In this document: positions 35,976 to 49,260 of the stretch, piece by piece
How the letters are laid out: every line of letters starts with the position of its first letter
How positions within the stretch are numbered: position 1 is the stretch's first letter
Assembly: GCF_029168945.1 (NCBI RefSeq)
Contig: NC_083603.1
Span: 16,182,001-16,246,000, forward strand
Direction of reading: 5' to 3'
DNA length: 64,000 nucleotides
From: Cannabis sativa
Lineage: Eukaryota; Streptophyta; Magnoliopsida; Rosales; Cannabaceae
Made by a program: the position numbers and the translations under genes
The notes under the pieces: generated by a model
Database searches by the model: none
Told to the model about the DNA's origin: nothing
Seen by the model: only the letters and a program-made list of their open reading frames with translations

Positions 35976-36540
35976 GACGACTTTTTCAGCACTAGTGACT
36001 TTTCTGGCAAACTTATTATTACAAATTTTACCAAATTTATTTATTGTTTTTTTTCTCATATTTTAAACTTTAATTATTTTTTAATCACATATATTTTTTT
36101 TGCATTATTTATGCCATATAAAAGTAAATTCCATTACATTTTTCCATATTTATGAAAAAAAACCCTTGAAATTTAAATTCAACTTTTTCACCCGCCTTGA
36201 TTTTCTAATTATAAAGAGATTTTTACACCACATATTGAAATTTTCAACTTTTTTTTTTCTTTTTTACTGTGAAACGATTTTTTTTTTTTTCAAAAAACTA
36301 TATATTTTTTATACAGTGTACTATATTAAATTTTATCTATTATTCCACTGTTGTTTTTAATTATTCTGTTTAGTGTTTTATAGTTATTTTATAAAAAAAA
36401 GTGTTTTTGTAAAAATTTCTATGTGGCAGTAAAATTATAAATTTTTGCCAAAAATTCATTATTTTTATAAAAACTTCAATTATCTTATAAATAGAAACAG
36501 TTGAGGCCTTAGGGTAAATATTGCCATTTCTAAATCTTTC
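35976..36540. other. AT-rich interval, nothing recognised
   Basis: T-rich runs and no supported gene. It lies downstream of the small minus-strand gene's stop, so its right edge may contain that gene's polyadenylation region. Confidence 0.4.
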
Positions 36541-36802
36541 TATGTCAGATGAAATTTATGCATATTCAGAAAGATAAGGAAGGGTCAAGGCGACAGTTTA
36601 CAAAACTCTGAACAAAAAATACCTATATGCTTAAACTAAGTGGCAATTAATTCTTTACAGAGGCAAACTAATTAATTAGATAACCAAGTGATCCTCACAA
36701 GCATAAACAATAAATATTATACACCTTGAAAACCAGAAAAAGAATATAAATATTCAAATCTGCACAGATCAACTCTAGAAGCAATTCTTGAAGCAAGTAG
36801 CT

Positions 36803-38970
36803 TTAGAAGGGAGAGCCAACAGGTGGTGTTAGACCAAGATAACGCATTATCCTAAGTCGGCGAACTCTCCGTTCGGGGTTCAGTGGACATGTAATGTCCT
36901 GCAAAAGAATGCAGTCATATTTATGAATAAAAGAAGCATCAAAAAGGTGATTCCCTTGCAATGAGAATGAAGTTAGAGGGAAACTTACATCGAAGTGAAG
37001 TTTAGGTTTTCGTTCCCTCTTGCCCCTGCCTCTTGCAATGATATCGTCCTCTCCTCTGCTTGATGATAAGGTAGATTTATCTGTGATGATGAAATCGAAA
37101 GATCAAGAGAAAACTTTGTTCTGTATCTTAAATAGTAGTAAGTCCTAATTCATATAAGAAGATGTTTTTATAAACAAAACAAGGGTTCATGCCATCGATA
37201 CATCGGTAAACAAGAAATGAGTAAAGAAGCAAGCGATAAGCTGCTCTACTACAGCCTCCGAAAATTGCGTACTACAGAACAAAATGCATGGGGCCAGAGT
37301 TATGATATCATTTCAAGAACTAGCCGGAATAAATGAGGCTGCTTAATATTATAAAAAAATTTCATACAGAACTTGAACTTTCTTTGTGGAAAATTGAGGG
37401 CTGTCTAATCTTGCCTAATATGGTATTGTTTCATGTTTGAGACTTAGTGCTAATTCTGTAGACCTTCTTAAGACATGATTAAGAATATATAGTTTCAAGC
37501 AAACGAAACAAAAGCATACCAGAGGAAAGATCTTGGTCGTCTGAATGATTAGAAGCAGCAGGTCCCTTAATCAACTCACTGCTCAATATATGGCGTTCCT
37601 TTTGTTGTATGTCCTGCAATAAAGTGTTGGTGCAAAGCTAATCAACACTCCAAAATTGTGTTTAAAAGAATAACACATTCAACACCCAAATTGTAAACTG
37701 AGGTCTCATCAAGAAATCCAATCTCTAATTAAGATTCTACAGCTAAAATCAAGGAACTTTTCAAACTTCAGGTAAAACTGACAAAAAAAGTTGTTCAGTA
37801 CAACATCCAAAAGGTAAAAATTATTATTGTTTGAGCAGTGATATTTTGCACTACTGTAAGAATGTAACGTGTACCTCAGCAGACCACCACATTTTGTGTG
37901 TTTTCACCAATGCAACACTTCCGTCCTTACCATCTTCCCTAAATAAAGTAGGAACAACATTCATTAAAATGTACAGGATTCTTACTGATGATATCATGCC
38001 ACATCATTGCACTAATATGATCCCATTCTATTTCTCACAGAAATAAAATTTAAGGAAAGACCAGAACCTGTTATCAGAAGACTCCAATAGAGCATCTTGG
38101 CCTACTAATTCAACTTCTACTAAGGAAGCTTCTGTAGAATTAGAGGATAATCCAGATCCTTCCTCCTGGGACTTGCTGCATCGAATTATAGAATTCGGAA
38201 ACAACTCTTTTCCCTCTGCATTCTTTTCATGCAACAGAGAGCCTAAACATAAATGGTCCAACATAAGGAGTTAGTTGCTTAAACATATTCAATATCCTGA
38301 CAAAAGAACAGTTGTACTATGCACCTACATGAGCTAAACACACATAATTGAATTCAATTAGATCTCTGTCACACGGTCATCCCTCCCTCCATCTACCTAG
38401 TACACACATTGAATTTTAATCCATAGCAATTTTGTAAAAATTATCAAACTACACAAGATATTTCTCTGATGAATTGCATCCCCATGTAAAAACTTCTCGG
38501 TAACACAATTAGAACTCAGTACACAAATATTACAGGGCTCCAAAACCTTGCACGTTCGACAGAAATTATTTAAGGATACCATCTTAATAAGTGAACAAAA
38601 ATGTAAAGCTTTCACCAAGACAACAATTAGGGATAAAAACAACATCGATTCCAGCACTTAACGATAATGTTCAACAAAATTCAAACATACTCATTTAGAA
38701 AGAATCAAATTCGAACAACTCAACACACTTCCAAGATCAAAACCCATAATGTAAACAATAATCAAAACAAATTCTTGATAATCAACCAATGAAAAGAAAA
38801 AAAGAAGGATAAGAAGAAAATAAAAAACCTGAATCGAATAGAGTAGATGATTTGCAGAAAAAGGAAGAGAAATCAGTGCGGCGTTTGGGCGGAGAGCTCC
38901 TTGGCTGTTGAGAACACTTGGGTATATTATCAATCTTCTTCCTCTCCGCTGCCACCCGCTTCTTCGCCAT
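36803..38970 (-). CDS. Small basic plant protein of unknown function (220 aa, six exons)
   Basis: Complete gene. Exons (high to low): 38970-38829, 38242-38068, 37938-37875, 37613-37520, 37080-36989, 36898-36803. All introns are GT-AG, phases agree, and the 663 nt end in TAA. The N-terminus is basic (MAKKRVAAERKKIDNIPK, then PPKRRTDFSSFFCKS), suggesting nuclear import. The middle is polar, acidic and probably disordered. A second basic block (ARGRGKRERKPKLHFD) precedes a compact C-terminus (NPERRVRRLRIMRYLGLTPP then VGSPF). The strong ends and loose middle suggest a short-motif regulatory or chromatin-associated protein, but I do not recognise the family. There are no membrane or signal segments. 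The only broken sequence nearby is transposons. Confidence 0.82.
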
Positions 38971-39300
38971 TAAAGCTCTCAAAATTGAAGCAGTGAAACT
39001 CAATTGAATTGGGATTTAGATGTATAGATTGGGGGGCAAGTAAGCCCTAAGTATAGAATCCCAGAAGAGAAGGTGAGATTGGGATTGAGATTGAGAGTGA
39101 AAGGTCGAATAAGAATAGGCGTTGAGAGAGTGAAAGTTTGGGTTTGGGTTAGCATTGGGTGTAATCTGTCTTTCAATTGCATACACTAACACAACAAATC
39201 TAACCGTCTTTTCCTTCATGTTATAATAAAATAATATTATAGCCGCTTTGATGATCTAATTCTACTATGAGAATAGGAGTAGATTATATTATATGTATGC
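38971..39300 (-). promoter_or_regulatory. 5' flank of the small basic-protein gene
   Basis: The minus strand upstream of the ATG holds a CT-rich tract and repeated TCTCAATC(CC)/CCCAATC motifs (about 39,060-39,170), as in plant promoter-proximal pyrimidine patches. No certain TATA box. Confidence 0.35.
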
Positions 39301-39304
39301 AGAA

Positions 39305-40091
39305 TTTTTTTTTTCTTTGATAAGAAAGATTTTTAAACTTTATTAATAAAGACAATCAATTGGAGGGACAATTATCCTCTCTAGTAACATGATCATGATC
39401 AGGGAGATAATAAAACGATCTAGCAAGCTAATGACAGACCGTTTAACATAACAAATAGAAGCATTCTTAAAAGAATTAAGTAATTCTCCGCAATCATGAA
39501 TAACAACACCAAAAGTAGAAACATTTCAATAAAACTATAAATAGCATTGACAACGTTGATGCAATTAGTTTCTACTTTAGCATGAATATCGAGGTTGTAT
39601 TTTAACTAGCTAAGAGCTTCCTTTTACCCCAAAGCCTCAACCAATTTCGCACGCATAACACTCTCCAAATAGTGCACACGGGCCTCCACAAAAGAACCAA
39701 CTGAGCCACGAATTACCATGAAAAATCCAAAATTCCCTTTATTGTTGACCATTGTTGCGTCTATGTTAATTTTGATCATATTAGACAAAGGTTTCATCCG
39801 ATGCTCAATCTCCTTATTAGGACCAAAAGATACTTGAGGAACACACAAATTATCTTCCTGGGCAATATTCCTAAGATCAAAAAGAATAACAACAGACATA
39901 ACAATATTAAAAGTTATAAGAGTAGTATTGTTATATGAGAATCTGACAAGGGACACGTGGAAACTAAATAATAAATGTAGCTCAAATACTTCAGGCTCAA
40001 TAACTGGCCCAACTGACATCACTAGGCCGAATCTATAAACCATTAATCCTTCCGGATAAATAACACACAACTTGTCCAAGCGAGATTTCAT
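39305..40091 (-). pseudogene. LINE 3' end with RNase H-like domain and poly(A)
   Basis: On the minus strand: IKINIDATMVNNKGNFGFFM and VIRGSVGSFVEARVHYLESV, then RAKLVEALG. This is the start of the RNase H-like (RVT_3) domain at the end of plant LINE ORF2. Stops follow, and an A-run (T-run at about 39,306-39,317) marks the 3' end. It is 5'-truncated near 40,090. The element lies about 335 bp upstream of the small gene. Confidence 0.7.
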
Positions 40092-40109
40092 CTAGCATGG
40101 TCACCACCC

Positions 40110-41105
40110 ATTAGACATACAACCACATAGCCGAAAGAAGATTTGGAAGCCCAATGTAGTTTCCCATTTTCTGTCAAATCGCACAAGATTAGGAATTACC
40201 TTCCTATAATCTTGGATAAAAGATTATATCTTACTAAATAAGGAAACAAGATAATTGGGAATTAAGTAATTATAATGTGTCATTAATTTCCATGAAGATA
40301 GGACACGAGTTTGACAACTAGTATCGTGATATGGTCACCATGTTAGCGCCCCATGGGCCGGGCTTCACCAAATAAGCCCAAAGTTATATTTGTAAACTCT
40401 CCATTAGAGGGAAAATGGTAACTAGTATGACCTCTATGCTCTATAAATACTACATAAACCCTACATGCAAAGGGTTAGAAATTCTTGGCTCACTTGCTCA
40501 GGAAAAATAGAGTGTTCATACCTTCTGTAATCCCTAAGGCATTTCTAGTCTTTCTTAATAATATCGACTCATGGACTAAGGCTAGTTAACGCTCCAACCA
40601 CGTAAGAAACTTGAGTGTTCTTATCTCATTTATCTTTGAATTATTATCTTTGGCTCTTACATTTAAATTATTAGTTTCTAAAAATCTCAGTAAATATTTT
40701 GGTACTTTCATTGAGAGCTGAAGAAAGCAGTAATACCATTGACGATTATATACTGTAATCATGGTACTCACCCGGACCAAATTTGGCCTTCACTACCAGG
40801 ACATGCTGATGGATGAAGTTGATCCCAACACTGAAATAGGAACATGACTCAATGGAGATCCTACTAAAGCAACTAGTCGTCGTGTGAATAAAGTTCAACA
40901 CGATGAGTGACATGTCTATGATGATCTTATCAATGAAGGAGAGGAAACTGAAGATGGTGATCCTATTGACCTAGAGGATGAAGAAATTGGTAAAGAAGGT
41001 GAACATGATGAACAAAATTCTACGGTCATTAAAATGGCCAAAAAATTGGCAGCAACTAAATTGAAATTGGTGGCCCAAGAAGATTTCTCTCGTAGAATGT
41101 TGGTA
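40110..41105 (+). pseudogene. Tat-lineage LTR end plus start of gag
   Basis: About 40,110-40,690 looks like the end of a Tat LTR, with a TATA box (ctctataaatacta near 40,440) and ggactaaggctagttaacgc. The junction tttggtactttcattgagag (about 40,699) is the usual leader start of such elements. A decayed gag N-terminus begins near 40,760 (MVLTRTKFGLHYQDMLMDEV, later acidic LEDEEIGKEGEHDEQN), with stops. It ends abruptly at about 41,105. Confidence 0.6.
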
Positions 41106-41778
41106 TAACGCCCTAATGATTAGGCACGCTACAGTGCCTTTATAATTACAGTACACACCTTTGATAGTCAAAGGGTTTTATCAAAAATCGTGATTAATTT
41201 AAACTTTGATTAACATTAAACTTTAATAACTATAATCATATAGTTATACAAAAAGGGTGGGATCCCGCTTTTAAACTTGTTTACATGTTCAAAATAAACT
41301 TTACAACTATGTCCCACATCGACTACAAAATAAGCCTAAGTTTTCCTGAGACCAAACTCTCCAGGTCGCACCATCTTGACATGTACAATCATCCTTGAGC
41401 TCCAGGCTCATTGCTGCTCAGCCTTAGCTTTTCCTTTACCTACACATGCAAGCAATAACTGTGAGTCAATAAGCTCAGTAAGAAAAGTATATAACATACA
41501 ATATATTACTTACTTGTATTTAGGCGCCCATACACCTATCCACAAGGCTTAATAGATGATTAAGAACGTTCTTAACGAATGTACGACCTCTGTACCACAT
41601 GCACTACATACCGTTATTTTACTAGTATTTGTAGGATTTGAATTGTACTTCGAGTGTAACGCCTTGATGCATATGCTCTACAGTGATTTTTCAAATGACA
41701 TACTACCTTGTTAATCAAGGGTTTTCTTCAAAAATTGTGTCAAATCAAAACTTTGAATAAAATTAATAAACTATGCTC
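41106..41778. repeat. Two diverged copies of an LTR-start-like sequence
   Basis: taacgccctaatgattaggc... at 41,107 and taacgccttgatgcatatgc... at 41,658 are the same motif ('ctacagtg', then 'caagggtttt...tcaaaaat(c/t)gtg') about 550 bp apart. Between them is a stretch like the reverse complement of the 16.5/62.4-kb repeat (tacacatgcaagcaataact). Probably LTR fragments; no coding content. Confidence 0.5.
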
Positions 41779-43185
41779 ATTATATGGCATTAAAATAATA
41801 AAAAAATCAACTTAAAATAGCTACAAAGGTGGCCGGCCAAGCATTAGTGGATTGGGCCTTGGGTTTTGCAATTTTGCAATTTTAACACCTTTTGTATCTG
41901 ATTTTCTCAAAAATGCCAATTTCCTAATTCAATCATTTAAATGCCAATTCTAACTATTTAATAACTATAAATAATTATTAAATAATATTGTCATTTATCA
42001 TATTTATTAATTGAACCATACAAAGTATCATAATTAACAAATATGCCCCTATAAACTCTTTCTTTACAATTTCGCCCTTACTTAGTGAAAATTTCACAAA
42101 TAGACATAGTCTAATTCGTGAATTATAATTGATTAATCAAAACCAATTACATGAGTCTTACAAGCAATATTATCTCAAATAGTGGGGGGACCATGGGTCT
42201 ATATAACCGAGCTTCCAATAAGTAGATCAAGAATTTAGCACTAAAATTCACTAACTTATTAATTCTTCGTTGAATCCACGCATAGAACTTAGAATTGCAC
42301 TCTCAGTATATAGAATGCTCTATATGTTCCACCATATAGACACATCATTAGTTATCCATTGTTATAATCCTAATGTGATCAATGATCCTCTATATGAATG
42401 ATCTACACTGTAAAGGGATTAAATTACCGTTACACCCTACAATGTATTTATTCCTTAAAACACTTGACCCCGTATAAATGATATTTCAGCTAATGTGAAA
42501 TGAGTACTCCACCATTTATGTTCGTTTGGTCAAGCTCGAAGGAGATCATCCTTTGCTTACTATTCGCCAGATAGAAGCTATAGATTCCATGTTTATGCTA
42601 GCGCTCCCACTCAATTGCACTACCGTGTTCCCAAAATGTACGTATCACCCTGACCTAAAAGTAGGCTTAACTAACAAATCAAAGAACACGAATAGCCTCT
42701 CGAGATTGAGCCTAATCATATCAGGATTAAGATCATTTGATCTAGGATCAACTAGGCGATATTGACTTGAATAGATATTACGGTAAGTTTAATAAATCTA
42801 AGTCAAAGTTCAATATCGGTCCCTTCCGATGCATACTCCATGCATCCAACCTGAGCTTTACTTTAACCAATGTTCTGGAAAGAACATAGTATTTCTCCAA
42901 ATACAAGTAAACTCTTGTTGTAGATTATCATATCAGTAAAACCCTGTGTCTGATAAATCTAGGAAACTTTATTCACATAGTCATGTTTACTTTCCAATGT
43001 GCTGACGGCACAATAAACAGGATCAAGTATGTGAAAAGGGTTTCAGATGAATTTATACATGTTGTACATATAATCATGAAATAAATCATGTGAACCATGC
43101 AACATTAAATGTTATTTCTGATCTATATTAATAAGCAAATCTGATTATATTGAAATGAGTTTTATTTAGGGCATAAAACCCAACA
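41779..43185 (-). repeat. E2 3' LTR, truncated
   Basis: On the minus strand it starts TGTTGGGTTTTATGCCC at 43185 and reads to about 41,779, where similarity to the other LTR (60,330 on) stops. The 79-residue plus-strand frame inside recurs in all copies because the LTR recurs, not because it is a gene. Confidence 0.88.
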
Positions 43186-43200
43186 AACTCCCACTTGCAC
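43186..43200 (-). other. E2 polypurine tract
   Basis: Minus strand gtgcaagtgggagtt directly before the LTR start. The same tract precedes the E1 3' LTR at 54,837-54,851. Confidence 0.8.
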
Positions 43201-43339
43201 TAATATAAAACAAAAAGTGCGTTTCAAATAATCTGAACACCTTGATATACAAATCAAGTGTAGTAGTAGTAAACTCCTCGTAATAGGATCTGAAAGGTTG
43301 AATTAACCACAACCTTTTCTCCACCATTACTCTTCCTTA

Positions 43340-45080
43340 ATCACAAAATCATTGATAATGTGAAATTCCTCTCTATATGTCTACTCTCTTGGGATACTGG
43401 ATTCTATATCTTTGGCAACTACTTTTGGTTAATCAGGAAATTAACACTAGTAGTTTAAGGCAATTTGGAATGATGCCAAAGATGTATAGAACTTTCCTTA
43501 GACTGAATAAGTACCTTTCCTGCAACCTTAACATTCAGTCCATCTCTGGTAGACCTAGAGACTTCAGATAGGTTTTTACACTTCTCCAAAATCACTATTC
43601 CACCCCCAGAGTAACCACCATCTTATCAGAAATATTTACTAGCACATAGGCAAATATCGAAATCTGATATGGTGTAGTCTAAGAGTTTTAAACACACCCT
43701 TATAGACTAACATATAGTTCCTCTTCTTTATCTTAGGATTTACTTGATTGTCTTCCAATGTTCTTCTCCTGGATTAATCTGATACCTACTCATTACTCCC
43801 ACTCAACAGCAGGTGTCTGGTCTAAGGCATACAAAAGCATATCCAAGACCTCTCACTGTTGATATAAGAAATTCTTTCATGGCTTTATCTTTTCTGGAAT
43901 AGTTGAGACTTTTCCTTAGATAAATAAAATCTATGTCTAAGAAGTTGTGAAGCTTCTATAGATTGCCATTAGAAAGAAAATGCTTCAGCATCTTACTAAA
44001 GTAAGTTGCTTGCATTAGAGTAAGTAATTACCAGGTATACCACAAGCCATAGGTTTAGATAAACTCAAACCTATAATACTAGGAACAGGAAGTTTGTTAA
44101 GTCCATAGAATAGACTTATTAACTAAAATTTCCTTTTATGTCCTTGTAATAGAAAACTTTAGGTTATTCCATGTGACTGGATTAAACCATAGTTCTATTG
44201 GCTTTCTTCTTAGTTTCTTATCTTGACAATCCATTACTTGTTTAAACTCACAATGGATTTTAATCACTAGTGTCTCCCAAGTCATAAGAAGGTGAGTTCC
44301 TAGAAACTCTCCCACTACGACAAGGCACCGTGAATTATGTCTAAGAAAACTAAATGGTATTGATCTCTTCGGTTGTGACAAGACAACAGAAGCAGTGGGA
44401 TCATCATATGTTATATAAGATGATAGAACACTTTTGGAATCAAGAATTAAATATCTCCTTTATTTGCTACTTGTTTTTCAGACTTAGTCATTTTCTTAGA
44501 AAAGTAGTATTTGTTTGAACAAACACTTTCTTATCTATTGACAATGGGATGGTCCACCCCTAATCACTTAGAATAGCTAAGAAACCATGGTTAACAGTTC
44601 TAGCTTTTCTTAAGATTTTGATTAGGTCATCCATGAATCTAGTAATGATTTACATTAAGTATACAACCATTACATCATTCTAAAATTGTATTACCATAGA
44701 AGGAATTAGGCAACGACTAGTAACTAATCATCAACATGCAACTCGAAATTTCTGGGGAGGTAAGTTTGGATATAATTCAAAAATCAATTTAATGATCTTT
44801 GAACTGTATATCTACTAACTATTTCTCCACCCCTATCAGTTCGCAAGATCTTTAACCACTTACCTTAATGGTTTTAACCATTGCTAGAAATTAATGAAAT
44901 TTTTCAAACATTTCAAATTTCTTTGCTAAAAGGTATAATCTAGAGTTATCGTTTTAAGAATACAACGAAAAACTCATATCCACCCCTGAATGTATATCCA
45001 TCTTCGAATGAGATGAACTACTTTCAGTGGATATAGGCATATTAACTCTTTGCAGAGATTGATCATGTCAAATTCACTAT
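43340..45080 (-). pseudogene. E2 fossil copia pol (integrase to RNase H)
   Basis: Minus strand, riddled with stops but recognisable. Integrase wording around 44,932-44,895 (AKKFEMFEKF), then FKDH near 44,790 and LPNSFYGN near 44,710. RNase H wording near 43,850-43,800 (GYAFVCLRPDTCC, then VGVMSRYQINPGEEHWKTIK), and SRHIERNFTLSMI near 43,370. The order matches copia. Nothing longer than about 80 residues stays open. Confidence 0.72.
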
Positions 45081-46564
45081 GAACAAGATACAAATGCCAT
45101 AGATTAAAAAAAAATGTGGTAGTGTCTTTTGATGACATAGGTTTAGTTACATCAAAGAGTTCTTAGAATAGTGCAAGTGGATCCTGGTCACAGAATACCT
45201 AACTCATATTCCATACAGTTTGAATCCATTAATAAAAGATGGATATTAAACACTTGAGAAAGTGTAACTGTATTGTATCTGGAATTAGAAATATAAGAAA
45301 ATTTCTGTTTGGATTTTAAAATTAAAGTCAAAGACTTAAATTCAACCAAATATAATGAGTAATTCTTTCTTGGACCACCACTACTATTACAAACTCTAAG
45401 TCAGATTTGCCCATACAAGTAGGAGATTTCTAAGATTGAGGATTTATATCAATTGGGAATAGAATTTCGGGATTATAATCATATGCATCATTTAATTTCT
45501 TAAGAGAAAATATAATGACATGAAATGATTTATAGACCATTCATCCAATGATATGTTTTGAAGCTAATTCGAAATGAATAAGCTAAGAGGAATTAGGATA
45601 ATTTCGTTTATAAATAAGAATCCAACGATGCTTCGATTAGCGAAAGACAAAGTAATCTTATTTATGTAATCTTCTTGTTTCATATTGTAAAGATACTAGT
45701 CTAAGGTGTCATCAATTGATGAACAGTTAGATGTCGCATATTCAATACTTATCTTTCGAGATCTTACACTATTATGTATGTCTAATGGTGAAAATCCATT
45801 AGGGATTTATCTCATTAGAAAAACAAACATGTTAGACCAACAATGAAGATTCGAAATTAAACTACAACTTAATAACAGAAAATAACATGGTTCAATATAA
45901 ATTCATACACAATTCAGAAATTATAAACATATAGCAAGTAGGAATGACTAGTGAAAATACTAAAACATACAATCCTAAATAATTTCCAAGGTTTTCAACA
46001 AACTGATACAAAGGTCCCGTAGGCGAGAGTCAAAGCATCATTTATTGAATAGAGTTGTCAGCTCATCTAAAATAGAAACCATTCTAGCAACCTTTTATTC
46101 GATCAAAATAAGAATCCAACGTTGTCCCGGTAGGCGAGAGTCAAGGTTATTCTCATTTTATGAGCTTCTACCATTGTTTCATGTTTCATAAGTTTATCTC
46201 TATGTAGTCACCGTAGGGGAGAGTCTAATAGAGACGAAAACTTACAAAACACTTATCAAATGAAATCTTACGGTGTTAAATGCGTTCAACGAATAACCAT
46301 CCATAGGGGGACGAAGTCTAGCGTCTCGAGGTTATATTGAAAACATTTAACTTTTGTAAGACCAACATTGGAGATCGAATATCTTAATAATAATCAAGCT
46401 CATTATTTAAAAAAAAAGAGTTGTATTTTCTTTGATTCTCTTTATTTATTCTATTTATTTTAAATATATATTTATTTAATTAAAATTTCCAATTTAGAAT
46501 GAAAAATTCTAAATATAAATTTTAATTTAATATTTATAAATTTTACTTAGATGGATATGAAAAT

Positions 46565-48473
46565 TGTTAGGTTTTATGCCCTAAATAAAACTCTTTACAA
46601 TCTGATTAGTTATCAATATAAGAAATTTGAAGTGATTGATGTTTGCATGAATTTTACATGCTAATGGTTTAATATGTTTAATATGTTTATTACATTCATA
46701 CACACAAAATCAGTTAAATCCAGATTATATGTTTATTCACAATTACAGTATCGTCAACACAGTGGAATGTGATTGTGATCATATGAATCAAAAGTTTTGG
46801 TCCCTGTTTCATCAGTGTTATTGGATTTACACTAATGTGATAATCAGCGATGATGTGTACTTACACTTGGAGTAAGTGTTATGTTCTTTCCAGGACATTA
46901 GTAAAGTATACTAGTTTCGAATGTATGGAGTATACATTGGACTGGACCGATATTGCAACTAAGTTAAGATATTACAAACTTACCGTTATACATATCTTTC
47001 CAAGTCAATATCAGTAGTTGATCTTAAGATTGAAAAGAATCTAAATCCTGATATGCTTGGGCTCAACTCAGGAGTGCTATTCATGTTCTTTGATTTATTA
47101 GTTAAGCCTACTTTTGGGTCAGGGTGATACGTATATTTTGGGAACATGATAGTATGATTGAGTGGGAGTGCTGAACATAAATATGGAATCTATAGCTTCT
47201 ACTGGTGTATAGAAGTTAAGTGATGATTCCCTTCGAGCTTAGCAAATAGAAGTAAATGGATGAGCTCTTGTTTAACTGACTAATTATTAGATCATTAAAC
47301 ACCATTTACAGGTAGCTAAGTGTTTTAAGGGGCAAAATACATTGAGGGGTGAGAACGGTAAAGAAATCCCATCTCGATGTAAATCATCTATATAGAGGAT
47401 CTTTAAATCACAATAAGATTATAACAATGGTTAAATGAGATAGTATATTGGTATCATGAAACATACAATATGCTCTATATAAGTCTGAGAGTGCAATTCT
47501 AAGTTCTAAGAGTGGATTCAACGAAGAATTAATAAGTAGGAATTTACTTGGTAAATTTGGTTCACTTATTGGAAGCTCAGCATATAGATCCATGGTCCCC
47601 ATTCTAGTTGAGAACATTCTGCTTATAAGACTCATTAATTGATTCGTGATTGATCAATTATAATTCTAAAGTTAGACTATGTCTGATTTTATGAATTTTC
47701 ACTATTCAGGGGTGAAATTGTAAGGAAAAGAGTTTTCTAGGTTTATTTATTTATTAATAGACTTTATATGTCTAATTAATAATTAAATTAAATGACAATA
47801 TTATTTAATAATGTATTTTAATTATTAAATAATTAGTTTTGGCATTTAAAAGGTTAGAATTGGAAAATTGGCATTTTTGAGAAAATAGAGATAAAATTTG
47901 ATAAAATTGCAAAATTAAGTGGGGCCCATTACAACACCTATGGCCGGCCACTTAATATGATTTTTCAAATTAATATTTTATTATTTTAATGCCAAATAAA
48001 TCCTAACCTAAACCTAGTAAGTTGCCTATAAATAGAAAGTGATGGCTCATTCACAAAACATGCTTTCATTAGCTTTCTGACAGAAATTTCTCTCTTCAGA
48101 AAAACTGAGCCTTCCCTCACTCTCTACCTTGGCCGAAACCTCTCTCCCTCTTTTCCTTCATCTTTTTCGTGACCCTAGTGAAAGAGTAAGTGCCCACACA
48201 CAAGAAGCGCAACTCAATCATAGATTGGAAGACCGTGAAGGATCAAAGCTTGAAGAAGAAGGAGATTCGGGCTCGAATCTTGATTATACTCGCTACGTAA
48301 AGGAATCAAGGGTTAGAGATCTGAGTGGAAGGAGACATTTATTCCGCTGCATCAATGTAAGGTTTTCTTAACTTTATATGTGTTTATTTTATCGTTTTAG
48401 AAAGTTCATATTTAGGATGTTAATAAACATACTTGTGAGTAGATCTAAGATCCTGGTAAAATAATTCCCAACA
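46565..48473 (+). repeat. E1 5' LTR (1,909 bp)
   Basis: Starts TGTTAGGTTTTATGCCC and ends TAATTCCCAACA. TATA box (gcctataaatagaaag) near 48,025, after a ggccggcca palindrome at 47,942. Repeated at 54,852-56,762. Confidence 0.94.
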
Positions 48474-48475
48474 AC

Positions 48476-48489
48476 TGGCCTCAGAGCCA
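48476..48489 (+). other. E1 primer-binding site
   Basis: tggcctcagagcca, close to the initiator-Met type site of copia elements (tggtatcagagcca) with two changes. The same text, reversed, flanks the E2 LTR at 59,838-59,851, so the variant is a family trait. Confidence 0.85.
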
Positions 48490-49039
48490 TGGTAATTGAT
48501 TTACTTACATGTAATTTGGACTTTAAAACGATTGTTTGTATGTACTTTGGATGGTATTATGTTGTATTGAGTGTTATTTGATGATTGATTGATGATTATG
48601 AAATTTTCGTGAAAAATAATTGTTATTTCGGTTCTGGAATTATTTTTATTGGATAGTATGGAAAAAATTAAGCAAGTTAGCCTTTTACAGAACTCAATTT
48701 GGATTTTATTTGAATTAGTTATGATTTTTTGAAGATTTGACAAAATCGGTACATCTTGATAGTTTCATGATCGCGAGCTGTCCGTACAGTTTCGATTTTT
48801 TTCAATTTTCTTCAATTTTTCATACCTTTTCATGGAATTAACTTCCAATTTTTTGTATGGTTTTATATATATACTATTTCTATTCCTAATTCAATTCTAA
48901 TTATCATTTTGAATTAATTTAATTTTTTTTTATTTAATTCAAGATATTAGTGTAATTTGAATTTGAATAGAACTAGTATTTATCTTTTTGCTTAAAAATC
49001 TATCTTATTTTTAAATTTGATTATATTTTTTTTAAATTT

Positions 49040-49260
49040 AAGGTCAGATATTTTTTTTGATATTTAAAATATCTTTTAAGATATTTATAATATCTTTTAA
49101 GATATTTAAAAATATCTTATCTTTTAAGATATTTATAATATCTTTTAAAGATATTTATAATATCTTTTAAGATATTTAAAAATATCCTATCTTTTAAGAT
49201 ATTTTAAAAATATCTTATCTATTAAGATTTTTTAAATCTTTTTAGATATTTTGACCTTAT
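49040..49260. repeat. Tandem self-complementary aagatatt motifs in the E1 leader
   Basis: Repeated units of aagatatttataatatcttt and aagatatttaaaaatatctt, each nearly palindromic. The E2 counterpart is at about 59,160-59,285 and has fewer units. Confidence 0.85.

Noticed and set aside
37831..38046. Plus-strand 71-residue frame
   Set aside because: Covers exon 3 and an intron of the minus-strand small gene.
42526..42765. A 79-residue frame that recurs almost unchanged at 61,084-61,323 and 63,571-63,810
   Set aside because: It lies in the LTRs of E2 and a related fragment, on the strand opposite to the element. The similarity is explained by LTR duplication; there is no sign of protein-level conservation.
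47408..47635. A 75-residue minus-strand frame, identical at 55,695-55,922
   Set aside because: Antisense within the two E1 LTRs; no family resemblance.
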